Assembly: GCA_963556145.1 (NCBI GenBank)
Contig: OY744469.1
Coordinates: forward strand, 2,762,767-2,826,766
DNA: 64,000 nucleotides
Reading direction: 5' to 3'
From: Hygrocybe punicea
Taxonomy: Eukaryota > Basidiomycota > Agaricomycetes > Agaricales > Hygrophoraceae
Below, piece by piece: positions 21,859 to 33,571 of this stretch. The position numbers and the translations under genes are program-made. Position 1 is the stretch's first letter. Each line of letters starts with the position of its first letter. The notes beneath the pieces are model-generated. The model made no database searches, was not told where the DNA came from, and saw only the letters and a program-made list of their open reading frames with translations.

Positions 21859-22138
21859 TCGTTCTATAAGCGCGCGCGATGGGGTCAAACCACTCCCATT
21901 TTAATTGCCGACCTCATACAACTGTGACTTCCATTTGAAAATGAAAACGGCGACAGTAACATTCGAAAGCGATGATAATGGTCAAATGGTGAACTGGTAG
22001 AATGGACAGGTTGGAGTAATACAGAATCATGATCTTTTTTTTGCTGGTACTGTTGAATACTTTGTCCGTGAAATGTCCTCCCATATAGAACAACACACTG
22101 TGGCCCGGCGTCTGGCCAACAACGTTGTTCAACGATCC

Positions 22139-25100
22139 TCAAACGACATCATACTGAAGACACGATGCAATGTCAGCTAAACATTCACCAACATATATTG
22201 GAGTTTCGCACCTGGATGATCAATGATGTAGGCCAAGGCGCAGCGAAATGATTGCTGTCGAGATACGCAAAGCGGTGCGACAGCTGCGACTCATTTGTAA
22301 ATCTGGGGCAGGAATAAGTAACCCTTGCATAACCGATGGGAGTATGCCATCTACTCGCCTCGTCAGCGTTCCAGATTGGCCCGGCCCCCGACGAACATTC
22401 GGCAGTGCATAGACGGCTCGGAGGACTTCTGCCCCAACCTGGACGTTTGAATAATCAAGTATCAGCACATATAAGGAACTCAAACAGCATGTTGCGGACC
22501 TTGCAGGTCAGGTTGGTGCCCAGGCATCTGGGGATGTTTCATCAGAAGGTTTTCAAAGGGCTGCAACAGGTATGAACCTAATGGAAATATCACCGCTCAG
22601 GTATTGTTCTGTCTTGCGAGTTGGAACAATAGTTCCGGCGTTTGTAAAAACTTGCTCCTGAATGACCAACATAACCAATTTACCAAATTTGTATTGGTGG
22701 AGGACAACTGACATCGAAGTTCGCATGGCCAATATCCAAGAAAATGTGTTCATCCTTTCGGACCTGAAGAGAACCAACAGTGGTGTCTTCTTGAGCAACA
22801 CCTGGAATACCGAGCCAAGTCAGGTCAACTAACATCAGGAGTAAAATGTTACGAACGATGGACGCCTTGGAAGGGAGGATCGATGCCTGTGGTGGCCAAT
22901 ACAATGAGCAAATAGATCATGTCATAGACACTTTCAAGGACATACGGAGAGCTTCGAGAACAAAAGCATCCAGTTTACTCTTAGAGTCGGGCTGAGTTGC
23001 AAGACCTCGAACTTCAGCGTCCTGGCTGGAACCCAAGTACACATTGAGGACGTTCGTGAGCACTGTCCAGCATACATGTCAGATAAGAACTGAATAGATG
23101 GTGTACGAACGCACAGAGTGACACTTCAACAGTGAATCCAACCATGATGGCAAGTATGGTGTTCGCAAGCTGGTCCGACGAGTGGCCGATGTCGTGGAGA
23201 CGTTTGATAAAATCATGACGCTCGCTCTTGGACTTCTGGAAAAATGACTCGACCATACCAGCAATGGACATCTATCAGTCCCGATTCAGCATCATTGGGT
23301 CCAGCGATGACAAAATACATCTCACTCGTTGACCACCTAGATTACTTCTGATGTGACGTAGTAATTCATTGACATGTCCTTTGACGGTGTCTTCGAGGAT
23401 CATAAGCTTGTAGGATTCAACGTCAAGGAACACGAATCTGCCGAAAATGTGTTTCAGAGAACCATTGTGGATCAATTCAAGTTAGGACCAACGAGTATAT
23501 GTCACTGAGCATGCCGAACAATTGCTCTGGCGTATAGACGCCGTGAGGGGTTTCCTTGGTCTTCAACTGGATACCGGCCTAAATAAGACAGAATCTAGTT
23601 TGAGAACCAAGATGAAGATCACGACCACGTTACAATTTCGGTGGCAGCCCAATGGATCGGAACGTATTTGAATACGTCTCGGACAATGTCAGCGCATCGC
23701 GTCTTCCCACCAATCTGTGCGTACGAACTAGCCGCAATGAGTTCGCGAGTCTTGTTGAAAAAGAATTCCCCGATTGCGCCCGCAGCTCCGGAATTGGGAA
23801 GCAAGGCGCTCATAACTTCACGCTGTTCCCGTTCGCCTCGAGCAGGATCCGCGGAAGCTAGGAAGAACCTACCAACAAGAAAGATCAGACGGGTAACAGT
23901 CCAGCAAATCGAAACTTGCCCATTGCCTTTGATGACTGCTGCGGCACGAGCAGCGTAGGGAGGCTGGAAGCGTCCGGTGTCTGACAAAACCTGGCCTACA
24001 TCGGCATATCCCTTCACAACTCCAACTGTGCTATGAGTACCAGGTCGAATAAGATCGTACTTGTTGATGAGATTCAACTTCTTGAGGTGCTCCTTCATGG
24101 ACGTCGGTGTCATGAGGGGGAACCAAGCGTACACACTGTTGGGTGTGAACTCTTGTGGGAGTGTGCGAAGGAAGAGGCGCCCAAGCATGCTACCAAAACC
24201 AGAACCCGACGGCTGTCGCTGGCAGTCGGCGAAACCCCACGCAGTCAAGTTGAACGGAGTGAAATCGGTTGTGTAGAATCTGTCTCCTCTCGTAAGGGTT
24301 ATAGCATCACTGAGAATCGCACGACTGATGGTGTATCCTAGCAATTCATTGTAACGGCTCAGGAAGGTGTAGAAACATGAGACACGGACGGAGCGCACCA
24401 GGGCAAAGACCGGCACCCTCGACGACAGGTTTGGCTTCTTCGGCCTGTAAACCAACATAAAGCTCCAGACGTTCAATATCGCCATACAACTTCTCCGCAG
24501 CCTCGTAGATCTCTGGCTTCGGGTTCCAGTCCTTGAAACTCGCGAAAGCTTTAAAAAACGACAGAGATCAATCACCATTTCCGAATTATCTCTGAAATGT
24601 CACTTACGTTTCAAGCCAAGGAACTTGTCCGAAAAAATTGTCATTAGGAGACATCTCTAGAGATATCAATGGCACACCTACCCTCCTAAAGTCATTTATA
24701 GAACAGACGCCCGATCGTCGGTTTTGCTCTATTCCCATAATCTCGTGCAAACGCATGATAGCGGGGGTTCCACGAGCTTTGAAGGCACCAGCAGGATGGT
24801 CGGTACTAACGAGAATAAATCATGTCTAATACATCATAGTCAGATACATGAACCCACGAATTCTTAAGGATGTTGGCCAATTCTGAATCTTTGAATACGC
24901 CATCAGCCTGCCGTTGCAGGCTACATGATAGCGTAAGCGTAGGAACCATGATGACGACACGAGAACGAACCGTCCAAATGTCCAATGCTGAACGTCAGGT
25001 TCAGAGTCTTGAAGTTTCTTAGCTGTAGTCTTGAAATCCATTGGGGTGATCTGATTACCCATAGGATAAGCGAATGCAAGCTGAAAACACATGGAAATAG

Positions 25101-26918
25101 GGCTGACTTGGTCTGCAGTCTTGCCTTCGAATATTTGAGCAAAAATGGCCTCGACCCATTTCTCGTCCTCGACGGAAGTAGTAGCGTGCCCTATGATTAT
25201 TGGTCATCAGGAGAGCAAATTTAGAGTGGTGAGAGAGATTCGTACAGCGATAGAGGCAATTGAACTAAAAATTATCGATTAAAAACACGGAAAATCATCG
25301 TTGTTTGATGAAAATCCTACCTCGACACTGCAGACGTTTCCTTCGCCACGTGGGAACATGGAATGATCCTCAAGCCTCATTTCCTGCGACAGAAACAGTC
25401 AATCAAGAATAATAGTAAGATCCAAATCAAAGATCCGTACGCCGAACGGATTCAAACCCCAGGTGTTTCCGTCTCGTACCAGTCCCAGAATAGCGCTCAC
25501 GTAATCAGCGAATACCACGCCCGCAAACCAAGCGCAGTTGATAAGACGCGCCGTCTGGAATATTTCTTCTTCCTGTGTAATAATCTCTTCAGATGTGCTG
25601 CCTATTTATATGTACTTCCTCTGACCTGGTCCAAGAGACGCTTGGTCTTTGTGGGGTCTTCAGATGAGAGGTTCGCCGGGTCGACGAAAGTACCGCGCTC
25701 GTTGATCTCGAGTAGCTTCTTGGCAATGTACTGTGAACAGCAAGTTAGATATGGAACTCTATAATATTGCAAAAGAGACTAGCGTTGTGGTTACGACTGA
25801 ACAAAACCAAGATCACACAGACGGCAGGCGGTAAGAGCAGGAGCCGATCCTCAGCGAAAACGTCGGGATACAGCAAGCCACGGCCATCGCGAACACGAAG
25901 CTTATCCTGCGCAGCTTGGTTGTTGCCATAAAGCGGTGCCAGATCAACATAGGAAGATGTTTCATTGATGTTGGGGTCAGTGTGCGATGTGCGGAACACG
26001 CTGTATATGAATCGTCAGACTATTGCTGTTGTCTTACATTAGATAGGCATCGGCCCTACCTGTGAATCACCAGGGCGGCAAAGGAAAACATCAGGCTAGA
26101 GAGACCTGCCGGGTGTGCAACGAACTTCGGACAACTTGTCAGAACTGAATACTCAAGACAAGAGGACAGACATACTTCATCTCGCTTCAGAAGCGTATCA
26201 AAGACTAGGCCGGAATCAGGCATCGTGTTCTTGGGGATGGCATGGTGTTGTTGCACACTTCGTGAATAAGGCATACCCGCCATCCCCATGCTAGGAAGAG
26301 TAACATTGTTGCCCGAACCGTCGGCTGAGCGCCAAGCGTAAGTATTGCCGACGTAGGTCGCAGCAGGGTGGGGGAGGTCATTGTAGACTTTGCGGTTGCG
26401 TAAGCGGGCGACCTCGAGAAATATGCGCCATGCTCACAAAGTTTGATAGCCTTATCTTGGAGACTCTTTGAAATTGTCCCTTGCGGCATATTCGACACCA
26501 GTGACAGCGCATGCTCGAGCTTAATGCTTGGTCAAATGATGAATCAATAAAGGAGGATGGTAGACCGACTAGAAGCTTCCGATCGTCAATAGCATCGCCA
26601 TGTGTAAGAGCATCTAAGACGCCAGCCTAGCATGTAATGAGAGGCTGCACATCAAATACATAACTATACTAACGAGCATAGAATGATCTACGACCCCAGA
26701 TATGCCAGACTTGACCTGCGAAAGATAGTTCAATAAGTGAGTTGCACAAGTATAAGATTCTTTACATGAGCACGGAAACGATTGAGGACAGACTGGTGGT
26801 GAGACTGTGCCGTCGACTACCACAAAGTCTCAGTGCACATACAGTGCAAAAAGAAGAATCATACAGATGAGGGAGACTTGTGAGTGCCAAACACGGACGG
26901 AAATCTGCTGAGAGACAT
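22139..26918 (-). CDS. Psi-factor producing oxygenase: fatty-acid dioxygenase fused to P450
   Basis: A long multi-exon gene (about 20 exons). The start MSLSRFPSVFGTHKSPSS was chosen because it splices in frame into HHQSVLNRFRAHV and then KSGISGVVDHSML. The N-terminal peroxidase-like domain shows LTHGDAIDDRKLLV, HPAATYVGNTYAWRSADGSG, AHPAGLSSLMFSFAALVIH, TSSYVDLAPLYGNN, DGRGLLYPDVFAEDRLLLLP and FSRNHN. The YRWH motif, holding the catalytic radical Tyr (25250-25252) and proximal haem His (25186-25188), is split by an intron. The C-terminal P450-like domain includes TRELIAASSYAQIGGKTRCA and IPRCLGTNLTCK, whose Cys is the likely haem ligand. NVRRGPGQSG and an end in PWPTSLIIQYDVV follow. Aspergillus PpoA converts linoleic and oleic acids to hydroxylated oxylipins that steer sporulation; both active sites look preserved here, so a bifunctional enzyme is likely. 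One intron near the end appears to use a GC donor. Confidence 0.85.
22303..22358 (-). other. Putative GC-AG intron in the oxygenase gene
   Basis: On the minus strand the exon sequence ACGAG is followed by GCGAGT, and the intron ends in CCCCAG. Removing these 56 nt joins GTLTR to FTNESQLSHRFAYL, which matches the expected C-terminus of the family and continues to the stop. No GT donor in the area gives an open frame. Confidence 0.5.
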
Positions 26919-27375
26919 TCAGGTGAGGTGAGAGGGGAGAAGTGCTGAGTTGATTTACTTTATACTGGTTGAGGAACCGAACTATTGGGCAAGAAGCCAG
27001 CGCCCAAACAATGGGGTTCTAGTGAACCCTGCATTCATATTGACCAGGAGAGGACGGACAACAACCATGGCCAAGAGCAATTTACGCCATTTCCGGTGAG
27101 CCCAAACCCTTGATACAACTTGTCCGACCCAATCGAACTGGTTAAATCACCCGTTCAGGATATTCTCTCACACCTTCGACATGGGAAAAATACCATTGCA
27201 GGCCTCAATTCCTGGTGGAGAATGCCTCATGATTAGCTGGTGCCTGACCGCGTTGTGTATGGATGTTTGCCACTGTTTGGCGATTCTTTTGCCGACCCGA
27301 CCAATTCGCCTCCGGATCGGCCGGCCATACTTTTCACACGACATGCATTTTTCATTATAAGTAAAGAAGCAGGGG
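26919..27375. other. Promoter region of the oxygenase gene
   Basis: It lies between the oxygenase start and the stop of the coatomer gene on the same strand. No coding exon is seen. Confidence 0.5.
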
Positions 27376-28501
27376 TCATGATGCGACAGGGATAGCCAAC
27401 GGCGGCACTTCATACTTTGCAGCACACACGTCAAATGTGTCTGCATTCTTGAGCACATCAACAACCAACGGATGATCAGGATGTTCGACAATTAGACGGC
27501 TACCAGACGAAACAAATATTCAGCGGACGACGGTTCGAATTATTCACAACACATACCTCCACAACTCATCAGCCTCGGCCTTTTGCGTTGGTTCTAAACC
27601 GGTAGCAACAACCAATGCAGCCAGAGTCTCTGCGTCCCCATTCTGCTGCGAAAGAGATTCCTCGAGATCTGATCTCGCTTCGGGTATCTCACCTCGTAGT
27701 AGACGAGTGACCCCGCGGGCAGTGAGGAGATGTGGAGATGACAGTGATGGATTACCCAGTTGCTCCGTGTAAAAGTTATTGCAGTTCGAGTACACATCCT
27801 TGCCAGCAACGAGGCCAATGGAAGATTCTATCAGCTGTAGAAGAAGGTCGTCCTCAGCCCAATGTTTCGCACGTTCAAATTCCTTCTTGGCTAAATCCGC
27901 ACGGTTAATGGAGAGGTAAATCTGAACAACGAGGGCAACTCTAGGCACACACGAAGTAAATCAGAGCAAGGTTATAATGGCAGAGGAAAAATCACGTACG
28001 CCTCCAGATTTTCGGTACCCGTGCCGGCGCCCAACGTCTCCAAAGCTTCCTCCACTTCACCTGCCCGCGCAAAAGCAGTTCCGGAAACAACACGGACCAT
28101 GTCCTTCTCTCGGTCGGTTCCTTCCGCGTCTTCACCTTCAATCTCCACACACAAATCGCGCAACTGCTCAAGTGAAGCCTCCTTGTCCGCTGTCTCCCTA
28201 GCAGCAACATATCTCGCTAAAGCTGCCACGGCTTTCAGTGCAACATTCCCAGAGTCGGCAGGTATTATCCGAGTAGCAGATTTTGGGTCCTTTAGAGCAA
28301 TGTAGGCGCGGGCCTGGTAGAGAATTATTGGCGCATAATCTGGTGATGATGGGTCTGGAACTGTCAAATTGGCCAGTGTCTTATATGCACCTAAGACCAC
28401 CAGATAGGGTCAGCAATGGCGTACAGCGTACAGGTTGTTTCTAGACTGCAATTACCCAGTACGAATTGTTGCTTGACGTGGTACAGCTCGGACGAATCCA
28501 T
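27376..28501 (-). CDS. SEC28: Coatomer subunit epsilon
   Basis: The epsilon subunit of the COPI coat, which carries Golgi-to-ER and intra-Golgi vesicle traffic in the cytosol and on Golgi membranes. Exon 1 encodes MDSSELYHVKQQFVLG, the usual N-terminus. The rest is an all-helical TPR-like solenoid: YQARAYIALKDPKSATRI, SGTAFARAGEVEEALETL, VALVVQIYLSINRADLAKKE, then HLLTARGVTRLLRGEIPEA and GDAETLAALVVATGLEP. The last exons read LIVEHPDHPLVVDV and end with VPPLAIPVAS before TGA. Four or so short introns interrupt the gene. The length of about 300 residues matches the family. The start was chosen at the ATG of the conserved MDSSELY exon, and no residue of the family core appears missing. Confidence 0.88.
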
Positions 28502-28758
28502 CTTTTGTACGAGCACGTGGCATCAGTTACCACGACGATACCCACAGGCCCAGCCCCTGCCAGTGCGCTTGCACAGTCTTCAAGTTGTTCATCCTCATAG
28601 CGACACTCCAACGACCGGTATATATATCCTCTGTTTCTACCAAGGCGTCCTCAACCTGTAGCTGGTCTACAGCTAGCTTTACTTACGACCAATTACGACT
28701 TCTGAAGAGGTAAGATCATTCTGTTGTCCTGATATTTTACTCAAGTCGTTGTTCAGTA

Positions 28759-30534
28759 ATGTTCATCAGTCCACAAGTTCCTGTCTTCTGCGGTCTTCAA
28801 GACGTTGACGACGTCAGACGGCAAGTCGACAAGGAGATTCAATATCTTGAAGATGCGGTCTGCAAGCTCAAGACACATCGTAATACGCTTGCACCCATTT
28901 CCCGACTCCCAACGGAACTGCTATACAAAATATTCACCACATTTGCTTGCTTCGAGCAATCCGATTACAGCTGCGGGGCGGACATTTCGTGGATCCGTCC
29001 CATCACGGCCGTTTGCAGCCATTGGCGAGTCGTCGCCCTTGAATGTCCCCGTTTATGGAGCTCCATCATCTTCTCCCGACCTTCTTGGGCCGCAGAGATG
29101 TTAAAGCGCTCCAAAAATGCTCCTCTCGTCATAAAAGCCGATCTCACCTATTTGACACCGAAAATGGTAGACGCAGTGCAGATGGCACTCCAGCATGTCT
29201 CTCGGATCAGGGAGCTGCATATCACTGCTTCCAAAGCGACAATGGAAAAGCTCATCGACAACCTTAACCAACGAGCCCCCCAGCTGCAATCTCTCTGTCT
29301 GTCAAATCCTCGGTATAGCCATTTTTTGATGGATGATGGTTATACGCTCCCCGACACCCTATTTGATGGTGACGGTCATCGCTTGCGGCGCCTCGAAATT
29401 GTCAAATGCAACATTCGATGGGACTCACCGCTGCTCAGTGGTCTTACTCAGATCAAAATCCATAAAACCAGCAATATGTCACGACCTACGATGACCCAAT
29501 TGCTCGACGCTCTTGAGAAGATGCCTTTCCTTGAAATGCTCGACATGGAGGACTCTTTACCCGTTCTACCGGAAGATGACACCGTGCCCCCCACCGAACG
29601 CGTCGTCAACTTGTCTCATTTGTCATCTCTGCGTCTCGTCTCCACCACCCTTGAATGCTCGTTCCTCCTCAATCATATATCCCATCCCGCAATGACTTCT
29701 CTTAAGTTGCGTTGCATACCCAACATCGTTACGGACCATGATTTCTCAGTTCTTTTCAATACAATCTCGCACGTTGGGCGTGGGGAAGGCAGTACACCTC
29801 TGCGTAGTCTCATTGTACAGGGCATTTCGCCGAAAAGCATACGGCTACAGGGATGGACGACAAGCGGTTGTACAGATGAAGCCATTCCGTCCTCGCAAAT
29901 TGACGTCGAACTGCATTGGTGCAATTACAGCGAGGAGAATTCCGAACGTGTCATGATCGACCTCTGCAGGATTCTTTCTATCACGAAGTTGCGGACGCTA
30001 TCCGTTTATCATCTCACACAAGTCTCGAAGAACTCGTGGTTGAGTGCATTCAGCAACCTGACGCTGTTGCGGACTATTCACGTGCGTGGCCCGCCGGCCT
30101 TCGGACTCACGTTGGCGCTTGCCGCAGAGGTGGAGTCAAATACTACGGAGGAGAATTTACCAAGGAGTAAGCAGCCGACAGGGGTCTTCCTCCCGGGTCT
30201 GCGTAAGCTCTTGATCGAGGACACGGACTTCGATGACGAGATGCGCGCCGAAAACTTTTTTGAAGATTTGCGGGATTGCTTGATGAACCGGTGTGAGCGT
30301 AAAGCCGAGTTGCGGGAACTGCATCTTGTGGAGTGCAGCCGCATTTCCGAGCCAGAAGTCGCTTTGCTGCAAGAGCTTGTCGTGGATGTTGTTTGGGACG
30401 GCATCGAGCAAAGTCCGGATGATGACGACGAGGATGAGAGTGAATCGTATAGTACCGTTGGCTGGGGATTTCCGTTTTATGGACCCGAGCCTGATCAGGC
30501 TGACCCCGATGGACTTTTCGGCTACCCTTTTTGA
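28759..30534 (+). CDS. F-box protein with leucine-rich region
   Basis: An unusual intron-free 591-residue gene for this window. An N-terminal coiled segment (VDKEIQYLEDAVCKLKTH) precedes the F-box-like motif ISRLPTELLYKIFTTFAC, followed by the typical mushroom continuation AVCSHWRVVALECPRLWSSI. The middle and C-terminal parts show irregular leucine-rich strands, for example LQSLCLSNPRYSHFL, LRRLEIVKC and LRTIHVRGPPAFGLT, that should form the substrate-binding solenoid. An acidic patch (PDDDDEDESES) lies near the end. F-box proteins link substrates to SCF ubiquitin ligases through Skp1; the target here cannot be inferred. Agaricomycetes have very large families of such genes. The first ATG was used, and the 5' flank up to the coatomer start is about 260 bp. 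Confidence 0.85.
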   Translation: MFISPQVPVFCGLQDVDDVRRQVDKEIQYLEDAVCKLKTHRNTLAPISRLPTELLYKIFTTFACFEQSDYSCGADISWIRPITAVCSHWRVVALECPRLWSSIIFSRPSWAAEMLKRSKNAPLVIKADLTYLTPKMVDAVQMALQHVSRIRELHITASKATMEKLIDNLNQRAPQLQSLCLSNPRYSHFLMDDGYTLPDTLFDGDGHRLRRLEIVKCNIRWDSPLLSGLTQIKIHKTSNMSRPTMTQLLDALEKMPFLEMLDMEDSLPVLPEDDTVPPTERVVNLSHLSSLRLVSTTLECSFLLNHISHPAMTSLKLRCIPNIVTDHDFSVLFNTISHVGRGEGSTPLRSLIVQGISPKSIRLQGWTTSGCTDEAIPSSQIDVELHWCNYSEENSERVMIDLCRILSITKLRTLSVYHLTQVSKNSWLSAFSNLTLLRTIHVRGPPAFGLTLALAAEVESNTTEENLPRSKQPTGVFLPGLRKLLIEDTDFDDEMRAENFFEDLRDCLMNRCERKAELRELHLVECSRISEPEVALLQELVVDVVWDGIEQSPDDDDEDESESYSTVGWGFPFYGPEPDQADPDGLFGYPF

Positions 30535-30973
30535 TCGACCCTACATTGACGGGTTTGTGCTACGGACTTCTGTACTATTTTCTGTGTAAATCAAATATCA
30601 TTCAACCGCTATAAATCTTTGCATTGAACCCAACAATCTAGCCATTAGCTATGCCAGTAAATGATCTCAACCTAGTACTTATTTCTGTATGTTCGTCCAT
30701 TCGATTGCTTCATCAGAAGTGTGTAGATGTTTTCATTGTCTCTCCAAGGTATATAATATATCCAACTCTCCCCTCAACACTTTCAAGTTACGAGGAGTGG
30801 TTACGTAGTTCGTTCGTTATTTGCGGTGTGTTGCAAAATACGATGTCGTCAAGATACAGATTGTCATAAAAATCCATGAAGTCGGCGGCTTGAGAGCCGT
30901 GATGCTAAGCCATCAACAGGTGAGATAACCGGAGGGCATTACAAGCCAGGAAGACAAGGCAACCACACACCAC
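30535..30973. other. Intergenic after F-box gene
   Basis: No convincing exon is seen. It lies between the F-box stop and a doubtful minus-strand frame. Confidence 0.4.
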
Positions 30974-31369
30974 TCAGTGAGCCGCAACGCTCGATAAGTC
31001 CTCAGTACCACGGCCGTTATTTGGTAGCCTACTGGTTGATTCAGACGTGGTATAAGCGCCACGACAATGCCCGGCAGCAAGCTCGGCATTCTGGAAGTCG
31101 TCTCGTAAATCATAGGAGCCTTTCTTCTTGTGCAGCGTTGGCGCCGAGTGCCGTTCAGGCGTATCAACAGGCAGGTCAAGCAACAGGTCTAATGGCACAT
31201 CCCCTGAGTCGATCTCACTGCTCTGCTCCATGCCTGTAGAACCCGGAAGCTCGTAATGCCTGTACGTTTCTGCATGAGCCACTCCACCGTGGCTGGCCTT
31301 CGCCTGGCTATTGTTGCATGGCCCATTGTGCCGCTGCGGAGGCTCCTGAGAGGTGTTCTGGGCGGTCAT
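30974..31369 (-). CDS. Hypothetical hydrophilic protein
   Basis: A 131-codon frame starts MTAQNTSQEPPQRHNG. It is hydrophilic, rich in Ser, His, Asp and Gly, with one ordered patch, SGDVPLDLLLDLPVDTPERH. No domain, signal peptide or membrane segment is visible. The start is near the left end of an AT-rich tract that could serve as promoter. It may be a small disordered protein or a fortuitous frame. Confidence 0.3.
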   Translation of the reverse strand: MTAQNTSQEPPQRHNGPCNNSQAKASHGGVAHAETYRHYELPGSTGMEQSSEIDSGDVPLDLLLDLPVDTPERHSAPTLHKKKGSYDLRDDFQNAELAAGHCRGAYTTSESTSRLPNNGRGTEDLSSVAAH

Positions 31370-31802
31370 TAGTGTCGTAATGTTGGGAAGTCGATAACAG
31401 ACGAGAATTTGAAGGTGAAGAACAACTCCTTATATAATGGCGATTACAGGGGTAGATTCGCCACAAGATTGAGTGGACTGGCACTCATTGATTATCTTAT
31501 CCAAATAGGAGCGAGTCCAGAGATTGAATATTGAAGCCCAGTGAAAACTCCACCTATCTAGATACTTTTAGGTAGATTCACATCCATGAAAAAATATGTT
31601 AGGAATTTAAATAGAATTCTGCGCCCTGAATAGATGTTTCGCCATTAAAATACTTTAAAAAACATTGCCATTTCTAGTAAAAAACATTGCTATCGATTAC
31701 GTGCAAGAAGAGCTGTGCATCCCCGCCGCCCCATTCCACCGCCTGTTCCCATTCCATTCCGCTCCCCACCGCTCTTTCCTCGTTCTGCATCCCCTCTCCC
31801 AG

Positions 31803-32277
31803 TCAACCAACATGAGAATCTGCTGCTGCCTTCGCCGCTGCTGCCGCCGCCGCCTTTGCCGCTTTGATGTCTTGCTTCATCTTGATGCTCCGCTGAATAT
31901 ACCTGCCAAACATCACACAGAGTTATATCAGGAGCAACATATCAGCTTTCTGTCATACACACCTGTTTTTTGTCTTCATCAAGGATGTTCCAGGCAATAT
32001 TGAACTCAGCCAACGTCTGGGCATCTGGGGTCGAAGCTCCGACAAGGATGTGGAGAAGACGGAACCCGCCATCCCGCGGAAGCCGAACAAGAAACGCAAG
32101 GCTACTTCCCCTCCACGTGGTAGACGATCTTACCGTGGTCCAGCTTGACGAAGTGTTCATTGACTTCTGGAGCGACGCATTGTTGGACCCTATCTCGTCC
32201 ACCTGGCCCAATTTTGTCATTTGCAAACTCAAGAACCCCATTTCGGGCGCTGAGATTGCCCAGAAGCCAATCGAGTG
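31803..32277 (-). CDS. Possible small protein with Lys/Ala-rich tail
   Basis: The minus frame starts MTHSIGFWAISAPEMGFL and includes LAFLVRLPRDGGFRLLHIL, DAQTLAEFNIAWNILDED. A 60-nt-class intron then leads to VYIQRSIKMKQDIK and an Ala/Lys-rich tail ending SHVG. Codon use in the second half is good. The pattern of an Asn/Trp/Lys helix followed by a Lys/Ala tail faintly recalls HMG-type proteins, but this is not strong. The opposite strand also has long open frames here, and the two readings cannot both be major genes over the shared 130 bp. Confidence is therefore low. Confidence 0.35.
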
Positions 32278-33571
32278 GGTCATCATCGAGCACGCACACA
32301 AACAGCCGGTTTCTCCCGCTCTCGCAGAGCAACCCGAAGGAGCGTCGTCGTCGTCGTCCGCCGCCGCCACAACAACAACAACAGGCTAGCAAGAGGCCGA
32401 GGCCTTCTTCCCCCAAACCATCTTTCAGATCCAATCTTTCGAGTTCACGGCTCAGCTCGACGTTGGCGGCGACGAAGAAACACTTCAGTTTTTTGACGGG
32501 CGTTCGACATAGTATCCCTGGTGATGGCGGGAACGCCAAGTCTGCGAAAGGTCGTAAGAAGTCTCCAAAGATTGGTGAGATGGGTGAGATCTTGCCGGAG
32601 GAACAGGAGGATGAGGAAAAATTGGCCGCCAAGGTGCTTGCTCCCGTTGTGAAAGAGGAAACTAAAGTTGCTCCGAAAGGAAATGTTGAGTCTGGGCATG
32701 GTGTTGCTGGTTCGGCAGCGGCGGCAGCAGTAGTTGTTGCTGCTGCTGCTGCCATGGAAGGCGGTGAAGAAGCTAAACATGAACTTGTGGTGCAGCCAGC
32801 TGTTACGCCTACACCTGCTGCGCCCGAAGCTCCTGCTCAACTCGAAGTGGCAGACAAAGCGTCCCCGGCAGCCGTACCATCGTCAACACCGGATCACTCC
32901 CCAACCCCGGCATTGTTAGTCCAAGAGAAAGAGTTGCCCGACCTGTCTGAAGCGAAAGCAAAGGAAGAAGAATCTCAGGCTAGGCTCGGTGCTGACCAGG
33001 TTCACGAGACTACAACTGTCGAAATAGTACCAGAATATGCTGCGATTCAGGACCCTGTCCCATCCGACGTCATCCCCATCTCTGTTGTGGAGCCTACTCC
33101 GGAAATCCAAGTTGTCACTCTTGAACTTGCGACTGAAACAATGGCGGATGTTTCGACGGTGCCCGTTGTTGGGAATGTGGTGGTGCCAGAGCCTGAGGCT
33201 GGTCCATCTGCAAAGGTATCGCCAGGCAGCGCTGTCGAGGTACCACAAATGGAGACGGATATCGGTGTCCAGGAGAAGAGCCAGCGACCACCGAAATCCA
33301 GGTGAAATCAGGAGAAACAGAGTCGACGCCAAATGGGCACGAGATCGAGCACACTGGTGATGATGTTGTGGTGATTGGCGACGGCAGCCCAGATAAGCCT
33401 GAATTGGAGGCGAGGTCAGGAGAGGAATCAACGACAATCGACATACAGGCAAAATCAGATCCGTCTGATTTAGAAGCAAGGTTAGGAGAAGAGTCAGCAA
33501 CGACCGAACCAATGCCAGCCGTGGAAGAAGTTGCTGTAATCGCCGTAGGTTTTCGAAAGATGGACGGATGA
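32145..33571 (+). CDS. Disordered Ala/Pro/Glu-rich protein
   Basis: A long plus frame to 33305 continues in a second frame to 33571; a small intron or an indel near 33270-33300 must change frame. After a basic part (KRPRPSSPKPSFRS, KSAKGRKKSPKIGEMG) the product is acidic and rich in Ala, Pro, Val and Glu. The C-terminal part repeats a unit of about 25 residues with core LEARSGEESTT and LEARLGEESATT, and ends GFRKMDG. An upstream plus frame (31970 on) could be joined by an intron at about 32309-32386 with acceptor CAACAG. No known domain is present. Such proteins are often nuclear or scaffold factors, but nothing fixes a role. The exon structure is uncertain and opposite-strand frames compete. 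Confidence 0.45.
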
